Source of the DNA: Oscillospiraceae bacterium
GTDB lineage: Bacteria; Bacillota; Clostridia; Oscillospirales; Ruminococcaceae
Direction of reading: 5' to 3'
Assembly (NCBI GenBank): GCA_029240015.1
Contig: JARBTU010000104.1
Coordinates: 1-6,417, forward strand
Length of the DNA stretch: 6,417 nt
The position numbers and the translations under genes are program-made. Below are positions 1 to 5,412 of this stretch, one piece after another (position 1 is the first letter of the stretch; each line of letters opens with the position of its first letter). Below the pieces are notes generated by a model, which worked only from the letters and a program-made list of their open reading frames with translations, did no database searches and was not told where the DNA came from.

Positions 1-42
1 TCTGAAACATTACGCAATACATCCATAGTATTTAACAGACCC

Positions 43-513
43 TTATTTTTTATCCGATTGGCTGAGGTCTACGTATTCGGTTACCTTATCTGTATATAAG
101 ATCCCGTCCAGATGGTCTATTTCATGGCAAAAACATTTGGCCAGCTCATCTTCTCCCGTTAACATAATGGGCTCGCCTTTTTCGTTCAATGCTTTTACGG
201 TCACTTTTTGGGGCCTTTTTAATTTGCCAACCTTGTTCGGGATGCTCAGGCATCCTTCCAGCACTTCCTGCGTGCCGCTTGTTTCAATAATTGTTGGATT
301 GACCAGTTGAATCAATCCGTCCCCCATATCGATGACAACCAGCCTTTTCAAAATGCCTACCTGACAGGCGGCAAGCCCTCTTCCTTTGGCGTGATCCAGT
401 GTCTCTGCCATATCGTATAAGAGTTCTCGGATTCGGCCATTGACCTCAAGGACCTCTCGGCTCTTTTTCCTTAATATAGGGTCAGTGTATAATACAATCT
501 CTCTTAATGCCAT
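43..513 (-). CDS. def: Peptide deformylase
   Basis: Metal-dependent hydrolase that removes the N-formyl group from the initiator methionine of nascent proteins at the ribosome exit. Numbered from the ATG at 513 the protein has 156 residues, normal for the short deformylases of Gram-positive bacteria. All three family motifs are present: motif I GRGLAACQ (44-51), motif II EGCLS (86-90) and motif III HEIDH (130-134). They give metal ligands Cys88, His130 and His134 and catalytic Glu131. Motif I is slightly unusual, with Arg45 where V/I is common and Cys50 where Pro is common. Cys129 replaces the frequent Gln before HExxH. An in-frame GTG at 522 could extend the protein by three residues, but it lies inside the ribosome binding site AGAGGTG, so ATG 513 is preferred. 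The start lies inside the 3' end of the upstream XRE regulator gene, implying co-transcription and probably coupled translation. There is no fmt neighbour. Only 42 bases follow the stop and no clear terminator is seen in them. Confidence 0.95.
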   Translation of the reverse strand: MALREIVLYTDPILRKKSREVLEVNGRIRELLYDMAETLDHAKGRGLAACQVGILKRLVVIDMGDGLIQLVNPTIIETSGTQEVLEGCLSIPNKVGKLKRPQKVTVKALNEKGEPIMLTGEDELAKCFCHEIDHLDGILYTDKVTEYVDLSQSDKK

Positions 514-748
514 GATTTTCACCTCTGCTTTTGTTTACCCGTGATTTTTTCTCACTTGTTTCGAACATAAAAACCTGCTCGATGGAACAGTTAAATACTT
601 GTGCAATGTCATAGGCAAGCCAAATAGACGGCTCGAATTTTTCCGTCTCAATCGCGTTAATTGCCTGCCTTGATGCGCCCACAAGTTCACCTAACCTTTG
701 TTGGGTTAAGCCTAATTTTTCCCGTAATTGTTTAATCTTATTTTTCAT
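482..748 (-). CDS. XRE/Cro-type small transcriptional regulator
   Basis: Small cytoplasmic DNA-binding protein of the YgzD/YozG-like HTH_3 group, 88 residues from ATG 748. The helix-turn-helix covers about residues 15-35 (TQQRLGELVGASRQAINAIE), followed by the typical F-P-S-x-x-L-A helix and a SIEQVF-MFE end near residue 63. Such proteins usually stop soon after this point. Here a basic tail of about 20 residues (SRVNKSRG...) runs on over the deformylase ribosome binding site and start, overlapping def by 32 bases. Removing one A from the A6 run at 545-550 (minus strand) would give a stop at 535-537 and a 70-residue protein ending before the def ribosome binding site. So the tail may be a frameshift product. 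An upstream ATG at 760 is rejected because it lies in the ribosome binding site. The target is unknown; autoregulation is inferred from the palindrome at its promoter. Confidence 0.88.
   Translation of the reverse strand: MKNKIKQLREKLGLTQQRLGELVGASRQAINAIETEKFEPSIWLAYDIAQVFNCSIEQVFMFETSEKKSRVNKSRGENHGIKRDCIIH
520..526 (-). promoter_or_regulatory. Ribosome binding site of def
   Basis: On the minus strand AGAGGTG is followed by A, giving a good match to the anti-Shine-Dalgarno target GGAGGTGA. It stands six bases before ATG 513. Because the upstream GTG (522) is part of this motif, the site decides the deformylase start. It lies inside the annotated reading frame of the upstream regulator. Confidence 0.75.
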
Positions 749-752
749 AGAG

Positions 753-758
753 CACCTC
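753..758 (-). promoter_or_regulatory. Ribosome binding site of the XRE regulator
   Basis: GAGGTG on the minus strand is the Shine-Dalgarno sequence for ATG 748. The alternative ATG at 758-760 overlaps this motif and has no Shine-Dalgarno sequence of its own, which fixes the start at 748. Confidence 0.65.
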
Positions 759-762
759 ATGC

Positions 763-779
763 TATGTATACCTTACATA
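763..779. promoter_or_regulatory. Operator-like inverted repeat at the XRE-def start site
   Basis: TATGTA, five bases, TACATA is a perfect 6-bp inverted repeat. It lies just downstream of the -10 box, over the predicted transcription start (about 774). This is where a small XRE repressor would bind to repress its own operon. The repeat is seen directly; the operator role is inferred. Confidence 0.4.
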
Positions 780-780
780 T

Positions 781-809
781 AATATAGCTCATATACGTAT
801 TTTTGTCAA
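781..809 (-). promoter_or_regulatory. Sigma-A promoter of the XRE-def operon
   Basis: Minus strand: TTGACA (-35, 804-809), 17-base spacer, TATATT (-10, 781-786). The predicted start near 774 gives a leader of about 26 bases before ATG 748. The spacer holds the palindrome ATACGTAT (793-800). A second weak repeat, TGTCA-8-TGACA (804-821), overlaps the -35 box. Confidence 0.8.
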
Positions 810-840
810 GTAAACATGACAGGGCAAAGGTGCTCACGGT

Positions 841-2277
841 TTAAAATCCCATTTGTTTGAGTTCGGATACGATCTCCACATATTTTTCTATAACATCGAA
901 GCCTTTATAATCTTCTCTTTTTAAATCAATGATGTCTCCGTGGGAGATGCCTCTCCGATATTTGTTCCTAAATACGCCCCTGAAGTTTCCCCACATGGCG
1001 GATTCGATGCAGACAAGTCCGTCGTTTTCTTTTTCAAACGGTTTTACGATACAATATGGAATGCATAATAAAGAGTCGCTGAACATGCTTTTCATGACCG
1101 AAGTATAGCTTTGATAATAAACCTTCGGGACATCTTTTACGCTATCATTGAAATCCTTGCTGTGTGTAGTTGAAAATTGAGAGACGGCAGTATAAAAATC
1201 GGGATTTTGGTCCCCTATTTTCCGAAAATACTTGTTCATTATTTTTGCAATCCACTGAAAGAGCCCGTCCGGCATGCGGACGATTTTGTCAATCACTTTA
1301 GACCCTCTGTGAGGGGAAGACATGGTGGTCAGCGACGCAACATAATCCCCCATGTCAAGCATGCTGATCATATAGCGCGCATCCAACCCACCCTTGGAAT
1401 GAGCAATGATGTTAACTTTTTCGCAGCCTGTCTCTTCTATAATTTGAAGAATTCTTTGTTTCATGTCTTTGGCGTTGTAATCAATCGTACCGAAAGCTTC
1501 CTGGTTGCCGTAATAAACTGTTGCTCCGTTTCGAATCAATTCTTTGGGGATGCGCCCCCAATAGTTAACGTATTTAAAATCCCGGAATCCCACGCCATGC
1601 ACCATGACAAGCGGATATTTTGCCTTACACACAAAAGAATCCACCCTTGCATTGCGGTTAATTACTTTGTAACATTGATGATCGTATTCAAGGGCAATAA
1701 TATAACAGCAATATAAAATAATAATGATATTTATTATAGGAATCCAGACAGTAAACAATAAGACAAGGCGACGGACAATGCTTAGTCTTCTGGAAGTAAA
1801 GAAGATACGAAGAATTCCGTTGGCCAGTAAAAAGAAAACACAAAAAATAGTTATAATTAAATCAATGACGCAAATATGGGTTTTTACATGAAATGGTTTG
1901 ATAACGAAATACCCTAAGATACAGATAATTGTTTGAATCACAGTCACATAAATGCTGGTGAGGCACAAATGCCTTCCATTCATCATAACTTTAAACCGTA
2001 AAGAAACATCCTGTGTTAAGTTCTTGGGAACAATATTAAACTTTATCCACACATATATAAAGAAAGCAACTGTTTCCACGATGATTAGGGTTCTCCAAAT
2101 AGAGGATATGGATTTAAACTCTTCTAAGGTGAGTAAAAGATTACATAAAAGAAAAAGATGCGGCGCAATGATGAGATAAATACCCATAATTTTAAAATTC
2201 ATTAAAGAAATTTTTTTGAAAATGTCTAAGCAAAGAAAAAGAATCACTAATATAGTAATAATAAGCGCTAACAGCAT
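841..2277 (-). CDS. Membrane-anchored family-I-type lipase (alpha/beta hydrolase)
   Basis: Predicted carboxylester or triacylglycerol lipase carried on a polytopic membrane domain, 478 residues. The N-terminal 200 residues form about six hydrophobic helices (near 2-18, 28-52, 61-82, 105-128, 135-160 and 168-195). The rest resembles bacterial family I lipases: an oxyanion-hole strand YPLVMVHG (221-228), a VNYWGRIP segment, the nucleophile elbow AHSKGG with Ser294, TMSSPHRGS (318-326), NDGLV with the likely acid Asp419, and SHGDIIDL with the likely His446. The triad is therefore complete. Secreted lipases of this family usually carry only a signal peptide, so the long multi-TM N-terminus is the odd feature; by charge and helix count I cannot fix which side the catalytic domain faces. 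The start ATG 2277 has GGGAGGAA upstream. No terminator is visible after the stop, so some transcription may run into the XRE-def genes. The exact substrate is unknown. Confidence 0.88.
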   Translation of the reverse strand: MLLALIITILVILFLCLDIFKKISLMNFKIMGIYLIIAPHLFLLCNLLLTLEEFKSISSIWRTLIIVETVAFFIYVWIKFNIVPKNLTQDVSLRFKVMMNGRHLCLTSIYVTVIQTIICILGYFVIKPFHVKTHICVIDLIITIFCVFFLLANGILRIFFTSRRLSIVRRLVLLFTVWIPIINIIIILYCCYIIALEYDHQCYKVINRNARVDSFVCKAKYPLVMVHGVGFRDFKYVNYWGRIPKELIRNGATVYYGNQEAFGTIDYNAKDMKQRILQIIEETGCEKVNIIAHSKGGLDARYMISMLDMGDYVASLTTMSSPHRGSKVIDKIVRMPDGLFQWIAKIMNKYFRKIGDQNPDFYTAVSQFSTTHSKDFNDSVKDVPKVYYQSYTSVMKSMFSDSLLCIPYCIVKPFEKENDGLVCIESAMWGNFRGVFRNKYRRGISHGDIIDLKREDYKGFDVIEKYVEIVSELKQMGF

Positions 2278-2329
2278 AAGTCCGTATTCCTCCCATAATA
2301 TCTCATAACAATGTAATTTATTGTAAGTT

Positions 2330-2359
2330 ATTATAGCATATTATTTCCCGGAAATACAA
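2330..2359 (-). promoter_or_regulatory. Extended -10 promoter of the lipase gene
   Basis: Minus strand: -10 TATAAT (2330-2335) preceded by TGC, an extended -10, with a weaker -35 TTGTAT (2354-2359) and an 18-base spacer. The predicted start near 2323 gives a leader of about 46 bases containing the ribosome binding site GGGAGGAA. Confidence 0.7.
2342..2356. promoter_or_regulatory. 15-bp palindrome in the divergent promoter region
   Basis: TATTTCC-C-GGAAATA is a perfect inverted repeat with 7-bp arms around one central base. It fills part of the lipase promoter spacer, overlaps the first three bases of the lipase -35 box, and lies just before the divergent promoter of the small membrane protein. 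The position suits a repressor operator. The binding protein is unknown. Confidence 0.45.
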
Positions 2360-2360
2360 G

Positions 2361-2388
2361 TTGATATTTTGGCCGCTTGTGTTATAAT
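2361..2388 (+). promoter_or_regulatory. Extended -10 promoter of the small membrane protein gene
   Basis: TTGATA (2361-2366), 16-base spacer, TATAAT (2383-2388) with TG one base before the -10. It starts one base beyond the -35 box of the oppositely directed lipase promoter. The predicted start is near 2395. Confidence 0.75.
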
Positions 2389-2426
2389 GGTTAGGAATAA
2401 CAAAATCAAAGAGGGTGGAAGTATTT

Positions 2427-2528
2427 ATGAAGAATCCACAGTTTGCCGCAAAGGTCGTAGCTCTCGTTCTTGCCGGTGTGATGATATTATCTGTTGTCGG
2501 AAGCATTATAATGAGCTTTATGGGATAA
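2427..2528 (+). CDS. 33-residue single-pass membrane protein
   Basis: A short gene encoding 33 residues: a basic start (MKNPQFAAK) and then one hydrophobic helix covering roughly residues 9-31, ending in SFMG. Support that it is a real gene: an extended -10 promoter 39 bases upstream, a GAGGGTGG ribosome binding site (2411-2418) eight bases before the ATG, and a Rho-independent terminator 25 bases after the stop. Together they make a complete monocistronic unit of about 190 bases. Size and layout recall the short one-TM Firmicutes proteins such as the stressosome anchor Prli42, but I do not recognise a firm match, and no other stressosome gene is in the window. A transmembrane peptide toxin is a second possibility; no antitoxin RNA was seen. 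Function unknown. Confidence 0.72.
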   Translation: MKNPQFAAKVVALVLAGVMILSVVGSIIMSFMG

Positions 2529-2553
2529 ATAATTATGATTAGTATTATAACGT

Positions 2554-2584
2554 AAGAACAAGTGTAAAGGCTTGTTCTTTTTTT
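2554..2584 (+). terminator. Rho-independent terminator after the small membrane protein
   Basis: Nine-base-pair stem AAGAACAAG (2554-2562) with CTTGTTCTT (2571-2579), eight-base loop, and a run of seven T (2578-2584). Confidence 0.85.
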
Positions 2585-2640
2585 AAGAGTATATTTATAT
2601 ATAGTATGGTTAAAAGTAAACTAAATTCATTCAAAAAATG

Positions 2641-2700
2641 AAATGAAGAAAGAGAAACAGAGAGAAAACGAGCAAATAAGAGAGATATCAAGAGAATAAG
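2641..2700 (+). other. Purine-rich spacer upstream of rplM
   Basis: By hand count 51 of 60 bases are purines on the plus strand, with repeated AGAGA and GAGAA units. It lies between the terminator of the small membrane protein gene and the rplM promoter and codes for nothing convincing. It could be an upstream DNA element or simply skewed sequence. Confidence 0.5.
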
Positions 2701-2732
2701 AGGTGTAAATTGAAATAAAAGCAAAAAAGCCC

Positions 2733-2761
2733 TTGACAAAGAATAATAGTCTATTTATAAT
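2733..2761 (+). promoter_or_regulatory. Consensus sigma-A promoter of rplM-rpsI
   Basis: TTGACA (2733-2738), 17-base spacer, TATAAT (2756-2761): a perfect match in both boxes and spacing, as expected for ribosomal protein genes. The predicted start is about 2768, giving a leader of about 73 bases. Confidence 0.92.
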
Positions 2762-2769
2762 GAGTTTTG

Positions 2770-2816
2770 CGACTAATGATGAAAAGGGCGAGGATTTCGC
2801 CGATTTATATTAGTGA
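2770..2816 (+). ncRNA. Probable L13 autoregulatory leader (cis RNA)
   Basis: The rplM 5' UTR folds into an outer stem ACTAAT (2772-2777) with ATTAGT (2809-2814) around an inner hairpin GGCGA (2787-2791) with TCGCC (2797-2801) and loop GGATT. It ends about ten bases before the ribosome binding site GGAGGT (2827-2832). In Firmicutes rplM is known to be preceded by a compact leader (the L13 leader family) thought to bind L13 and repress the operon. Position and fold fit that family; the match was judged by eye, without a covariance model. Confidence 0.65.
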
Positions 2817-2840
2817 AAATAATCTTGGAGGTAAAAACTT

Positions 2841-3269
2841 ATGTCAACTTATATGCCAAAGGCTTCTGAAATAAGCCGTAAATGGTATGTGTTGGACGCT
2901 GCAGGCAAACCATTGGGTAGAGTTGCAACCAAAGCGGCTCATATTCTTCGCGGCAAACATAAACCAACTTTTGCTCCTCATGTTGATTGCGGCGATCATG
3001 TAATCGTTATCAACTGTGAGAAAGCAGTATTAACTGGAAACAAATTAAACCAAAAATATTATCGCTGGCACACAGGCTGGATCGGTGGTCTTAAAGAAGT
3101 GAAGTACGAGCACTTGATGCAAGGCAATCCTGAAAAAGCGATGATGCTTGCTGTAGGCGGCATGCTTCCTAAAACAGTTTTGGGAAGAAACTCTTTGAGA
3201 AGACTTAGAGTTTACAGAGGTGCGCAACACAACAACGCTGCACAAAATCCCGAAAACTATGAGTTTTAA
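2841..3269 (+). CDS. rplM: Ribosomal protein L13 (uL13)
   Basis: Early-assembly protein of the large ribosomal subunit that binds 23S rRNA. It has 142 residues, the usual length. Recognisable family segments are RKWYVLDAAGKPLGRVAT near the N-terminus, LRGKHKPTFAPHVDCGD in the middle, the W-H-T-G-x-I-G-G-L-K loop, and the C-terminal MLPKTVLGRNSLRRLRVYRGAQH. The start ATG 2841 has GGAGGT eight bases upstream. It is first in a two-gene operon with rpsI, the arrangement nearly universal in bacteria. In Bacillus truA usually lies directly upstream, but here the operon starts with its own promoter and leader. Regulation is probably by L13 acting on that leader. Confidence 0.98.
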   Translation: MSTYMPKASEISRKWYVLDAAGKPLGRVATKAAHILRGKHKPTFAPHVDCGDHVIVINCEKAVLTGNKLNQKYYRWHTGWIGGLKEVKYEHLMQGNPEKAMMLAVGGMLPKTVLGRNSLRRLRVYRGAQHNNAAQNPENYEF

Positions 3270-3290
3270 TTAAGGAAGGAGGCAATATAA

Positions 3291-3689
3291 ATGTACGACA
3301 AAAAACCATTTTTTTATGGAACTGGAAGAAGAAAAAACTCTGTTGCACGTGTAAGAGTATATGCGGGAAACGGTGCAATCCGTATCAATAACAGAGATAT
3401 AGACGATTACTTTGGTCTTGAGACCCTTAAATTGATCGTTCGTCAACCGCTTAACCTAACCGACACAGTTGCCAAGTTTGACATCGAGTGCACAGTTGCA
3501 GGCGGAGGGGTAACAGGTCAAGCCGGTGCGATTCGTCACGGTGTATCACGTGCCTTATTGCAATATAACGGGGAATTGCGTCCAATCCTTAAAAAGGCTG
3601 GATTCCTAACTCGTGACCCAAGAATGAAAGAGCGTAAAAAATACGGTCTTAAAGCTGCTCGTAGAGCGCCTCAGTTCTCAAAAAGATAG
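3291..3689 (+). CDS. rpsI: Ribosomal protein S9 (uS9)
   Basis: Small-subunit head protein with 132 residues, a normal length. The family signature runs from YGTGRRKNSVARVR through DDYFGLETLK, GGGVTGQAGAIRHGVSRAL and LTRDPRMKERKKYGLKAARR, ending in the invariant SKR. In known ribosomes this C-terminal tail reaches the P-site tRNA. The gene starts 21 bases after rplM with a strong AAGGAGG ribosome binding site and shares its promoter and leader. A strong terminator follows within 20 bases, so the operon contains only these two genes. Confidence 0.98.
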   Translation: MYDKKPFFYGTGRRKNSVARVRVYAGNGAIRINNRDIDDYFGLETLKLIVRQPLNLTDTVAKFDIECTVAGGGVTGQAGAIRHGVSRALLQYNGELRPILKKAGFLTRDPRMKERKKYGLKAARRAPQFSKR

Positions 3690-3705
3690 AACATCTTTTA
3701 TACAG

Positions 3706-3739
3706 ACATCCGCAAACTATGTTTTGCGGATGTTTTTTT
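3706..3739 (+). terminator. Rho-independent terminator of rplM-rpsI
   Basis: Eleven-base-pair stem ACATCCGCAAA (3706-3716) with TTTGCGGATGT (3723-3733), a six-base loop and seven T (3733-3739). Confidence 0.93.
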
Positions 3740-3971
3740 GTCTTAATATATAGCTGTTTTTTGTTACGACTGCTTTGGTCTCTGCAAAAAAAAGCTTATA
3801 TTCTAAGCACGATAAAATCGAGAAATAATAAAATTCAGATTATTTGTCTAAAATAGCTTTATAACCTAGCTTTAATTTGTTTAAAGTGCTTCGCTTTGCC
3901 GTTCGTCATTATGCTAAACCTTTATAATTTTTGAAAGAATATCAAGATTTGTCCTTCCATTAATTCACATA

Positions 3972-3996
3972 CCCCAGTTAATGTCATTATAAGGGG
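3972..3996. repeat. Small inverted repeat beside the nested palindrome
   Basis: CCCC (3972-3975) faces GGGG (3993-3996), and inside them TAATG-T-CATTA (3979-3989) forms a perfect short palindrome. It ends two bases before the larger nested repeat. Confidence 0.5.
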
Positions 3997-3998
3997 CC

Positions 3999-4074
3999 AA
4001 TATTCCAGTTGGTTAAATACAATTCGTATAGAACATGCTGCAGTATACGAATAAAGCAAACAAACTGGAATATT
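3999..4074. repeat. Nested 76-bp inverted repeat
   Basis: Perfect 12-bp outer arms AATATTCCAGTT (3999-4010) and AACTGGAATATT (4063-4074) enclose perfect 9-bp inner arms ATTCGTATA (4022-4030) and TATACGAAT (4044-4052) around a 13-base loop. The unpaired stretches between arms are 11 and 10 bases, so the whole is nearly symmetric. It has no T run, so it is not a terminator. I see no target-site duplication to mark a miniature transposon. Confidence 0.75.
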
Positions 4075-4244
4075 ATGTAAAAATAATAAAAAGTTACGAT
4101 TTAGTAAAAACATCAAAATCATAGGAACAATTTGTTTGTCACAATTTACAAAAAAATGACGGATTTAATGGTTTGGTAACTTTTTTGCCCACAAACATTT
4201 TTGATTTTTCGTCATATTCCACAAAAGCACTCCCTCAAAATTCC

Positions 4245-4273
4245 TTGACAAAGTATATTTTTGTGAATATAAT
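4245..4273 (+). promoter_or_regulatory. Consensus sigma-A promoter of the 3D-domain protein gene
   Basis: TTGACA (4245-4250), 17-base spacer, TATAAT (4268-4273). The predicted start near 4280 gives a leader of about 69 bases. Confidence 0.92.
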
Positions 4274-4284
4274 AGCTACAAAAC

Positions 4285-4329
4285 GGTTACAATGGTAACA
4301 AAACACAACAGCGGAATATAATTCCTGCT
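4285..4329 (+). promoter_or_regulatory. Two hairpins in the 5' UTR of the 3D-domain protein gene
   Basis: First element: GTTAC (4286-4290), loop AATG, GTAAC (4295-4299), just after the transcription start; it could also act as a DNA operator. Second: AGC-GGAAT (4310-4317), loop ATA, ATTCC-T-GCT (4321-4329) with one bulged T, ending seven bases before the ribosome binding site AAGGAG (4336-4341). The leader is too short for, and does not look like, the cyclic di-AMP riboswitch often linked to wall hydrolases. Confidence 0.4.
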
Positions 4330-4348
4330 TTGGAAAAGGAGCGTTTTG

Positions 4349-5401
4349 ATGGGTACGTTTTTGAAAAAGCTCACTGTAAAAGCAAAAAGTCTTAATTCCC
4401 GCACGATAGCAGTAAGCGCATTGTGCCTTGCGTTGGCGTCGGTAATGACCGGTATTACTTTTGCGACGAACGCAGTGTACATTCAAGACGGAAAAGATGT
4501 AAAGCTTGTTTATACCACTGATAACGATATTAACCATGTTCTCGCTTCGCAAGGAATTGCGATAGGAGAAAAAGACGAGATTGACTTTACAGGTTTTAAT
4601 AAAAACGAAGGCACAGTTACAATTAAAAGAGCATTTGATGTTTCGGTTTCTGCAGACGGAGAAATCCAGTCGGTTCCGATGACAGAAGGAACGGTTGCTG
4701 ACGTACTTGCAAAAGCCGGCGTAGAGGTTGGGGAAAACGATTTACTCAATGTATCTCTTGACGAGCAGGTGCATCAAGGCACTGAGATTGTAATCAACCG
4801 TGTGGAATATCGTACGGTGAAAAAAACAGTAGAAGTTCCGTTTAAGACGAAAGAGAAGCAGTCTGTCCTTTTTAGAAGAGGGATTACCTCTTTGCTGATT
4901 CCGGGAGAAGAAGGAAAGATGGTTTCTACCATGATAGAGACCGTTATTGACGGAAAGGTTGTTTCCACCGAACTGAAAGAGAAAAAAGTAACTCAGAATC
5001 CAATTACACAGGTAATGCTTGTGGGTTCTTGTCCGCAAACACCGGTGTCAAAGCTGACTCCTCCGGATAGCCTTACCTTGGATACAAAAGGGGTTCCTGC
5101 CTCATACAAGCAAGTATATAACGGAAGAGCGACCGCGTACAGTGCGAGACAAGGCGCGGGGACAGCCAGCGGAAGAAGAGCAAAAGTGGGTCACGTTGCA
5201 GTGAATCCGAAAATTATTCCGTATGGATCCAAGCTTTATATTGCAACACCGGATAATTCCTATGTTTACGGATATGCAATCGCAGCGGATACCGGCGGTG
5301 CGTTGATGTCCGGTAAGGCAGTTGTGGACCTTTTCTTTAACTCTTACGAAGAGTCCTGCCAGTTTGGCGTAAAAAACGTGAATGTATATGTTTTGAAATA
5401 A
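4349..5401 (+). CDS. DUF348-G5-3D domain cell-wall protein (YabE/Rpf-like)
   Basis: Predicted exported or membrane-anchored murein-active protein, 350 residues. It has a basic N-terminus and a hydrophobic helix at about 19-42 without a clear signal peptidase site. Two DUF348 repeats follow (about 43-82 and 95-150), then a G5 domain (about 153-226), a Pro/Thr linker (228-250), and a C-terminal 3D domain (257-350). The 3D domain has a double-psi barrel fold like the lytic transglycosylase MltA, and this architecture is that of YabE and the stationary-phase/resuscitation proteins of Firmicutes. Of the three namesake aspartates, Asp314 (AADTG) and Asp327 (VVDLFF) are present, while the first position is Asn286 (VAVNP). 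The start ATG 4349 has AAGGAG seven bases upstream; the TTG three bases earlier is less likely. It is monocistronic, not in the usual rnmV-ksgA neighbourhood. Confidence 0.92.
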   Translation: MGTFLKKLTVKAKSLNSRTIAVSALCLALASVMTGITFATNAVYIQDGKDVKLVYTTDNDINHVLASQGIAIGEKDEIDFTGFNKNEGTVTIKRAFDVSVSADGEIQSVPMTEGTVADVLAKAGVEVGENDLLNVSLDEQVHQGTEIVINRVEYRTVKKTVEVPFKTKEKQSVLFRRGITSLLIPGEEGKMVSTMIETVIDGKVVSTELKEKKVTQNPITQVMLVGSCPQTPVSKLTPPDSLTLDTKGVPASYKQVYNGRATAYSARQGAGTASGRRAKVGHVAVNPKIIPYGSKLYIATPDNSYVYGYAIAADTGGALMSGKAVVDLFFNSYEESCQFGVKNVNVYVLK

Positions 5402-5412
5402 CAGATTAAATG

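Larger units (their letters stand above)
3740..4244. other. 505-base AT-rich region without a convincing gene
   Basis: Between the rpsI terminator and the next promoter I see no frame with both a ribosome binding site and a recognisable product. The longest candidate (minus strand, 3922-4122, 66 codons) has no Shine-Dalgarno sequence. The region holds a small hairpin at 3972-3996, a nested inverted repeat at 3999-4074, and a distant 6-bp repeat ATGACG (4156-4161) / CGTCAT (4210-4215). It may be a decayed gene, a regulatory region or an unrecognised small RNA. Confidence 0.55.

Noticed and set aside
1177..1716. 179-codon plus-strand ORF
   Set aside because: Lies antisense inside the lipase gene, whose catalytic motifs are intact; no ribosome binding site and no family resemblance.
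2318..2739. Two minus-strand ORFs of about 62-64 codons
   Set aside because: They read through promoters, a terminator and the complement of the purine tract; composition reflects that skew, not a protein.
3999..4074. Nested repeat as a typical miniature inverted-repeat transposon
   Set aside because: No target-site duplication at its edges and no second copy within the window; only a genome search could revive this.
3922..4122. 66-codon minus-strand ORF in the gene-free region
   Set aside because: No Shine-Dalgarno sequence before its ATG, it runs through the nested inverted repeat, and I recognise no family. A decayed gene is not excluded.
4035..4124. 29-codon plus-strand ORF starting in the loop of the nested repeat
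   Set aside because: No ribosome binding site and Lys/Ile-rich composition expected from AT-rich noncoding DNA.
4280..4348. Cyclic di-AMP (ydaO-type) riboswitch before the wall gene
   Set aside because: The leader is only about 69 bases and lacks the conserved core sequences of that riboswitch.
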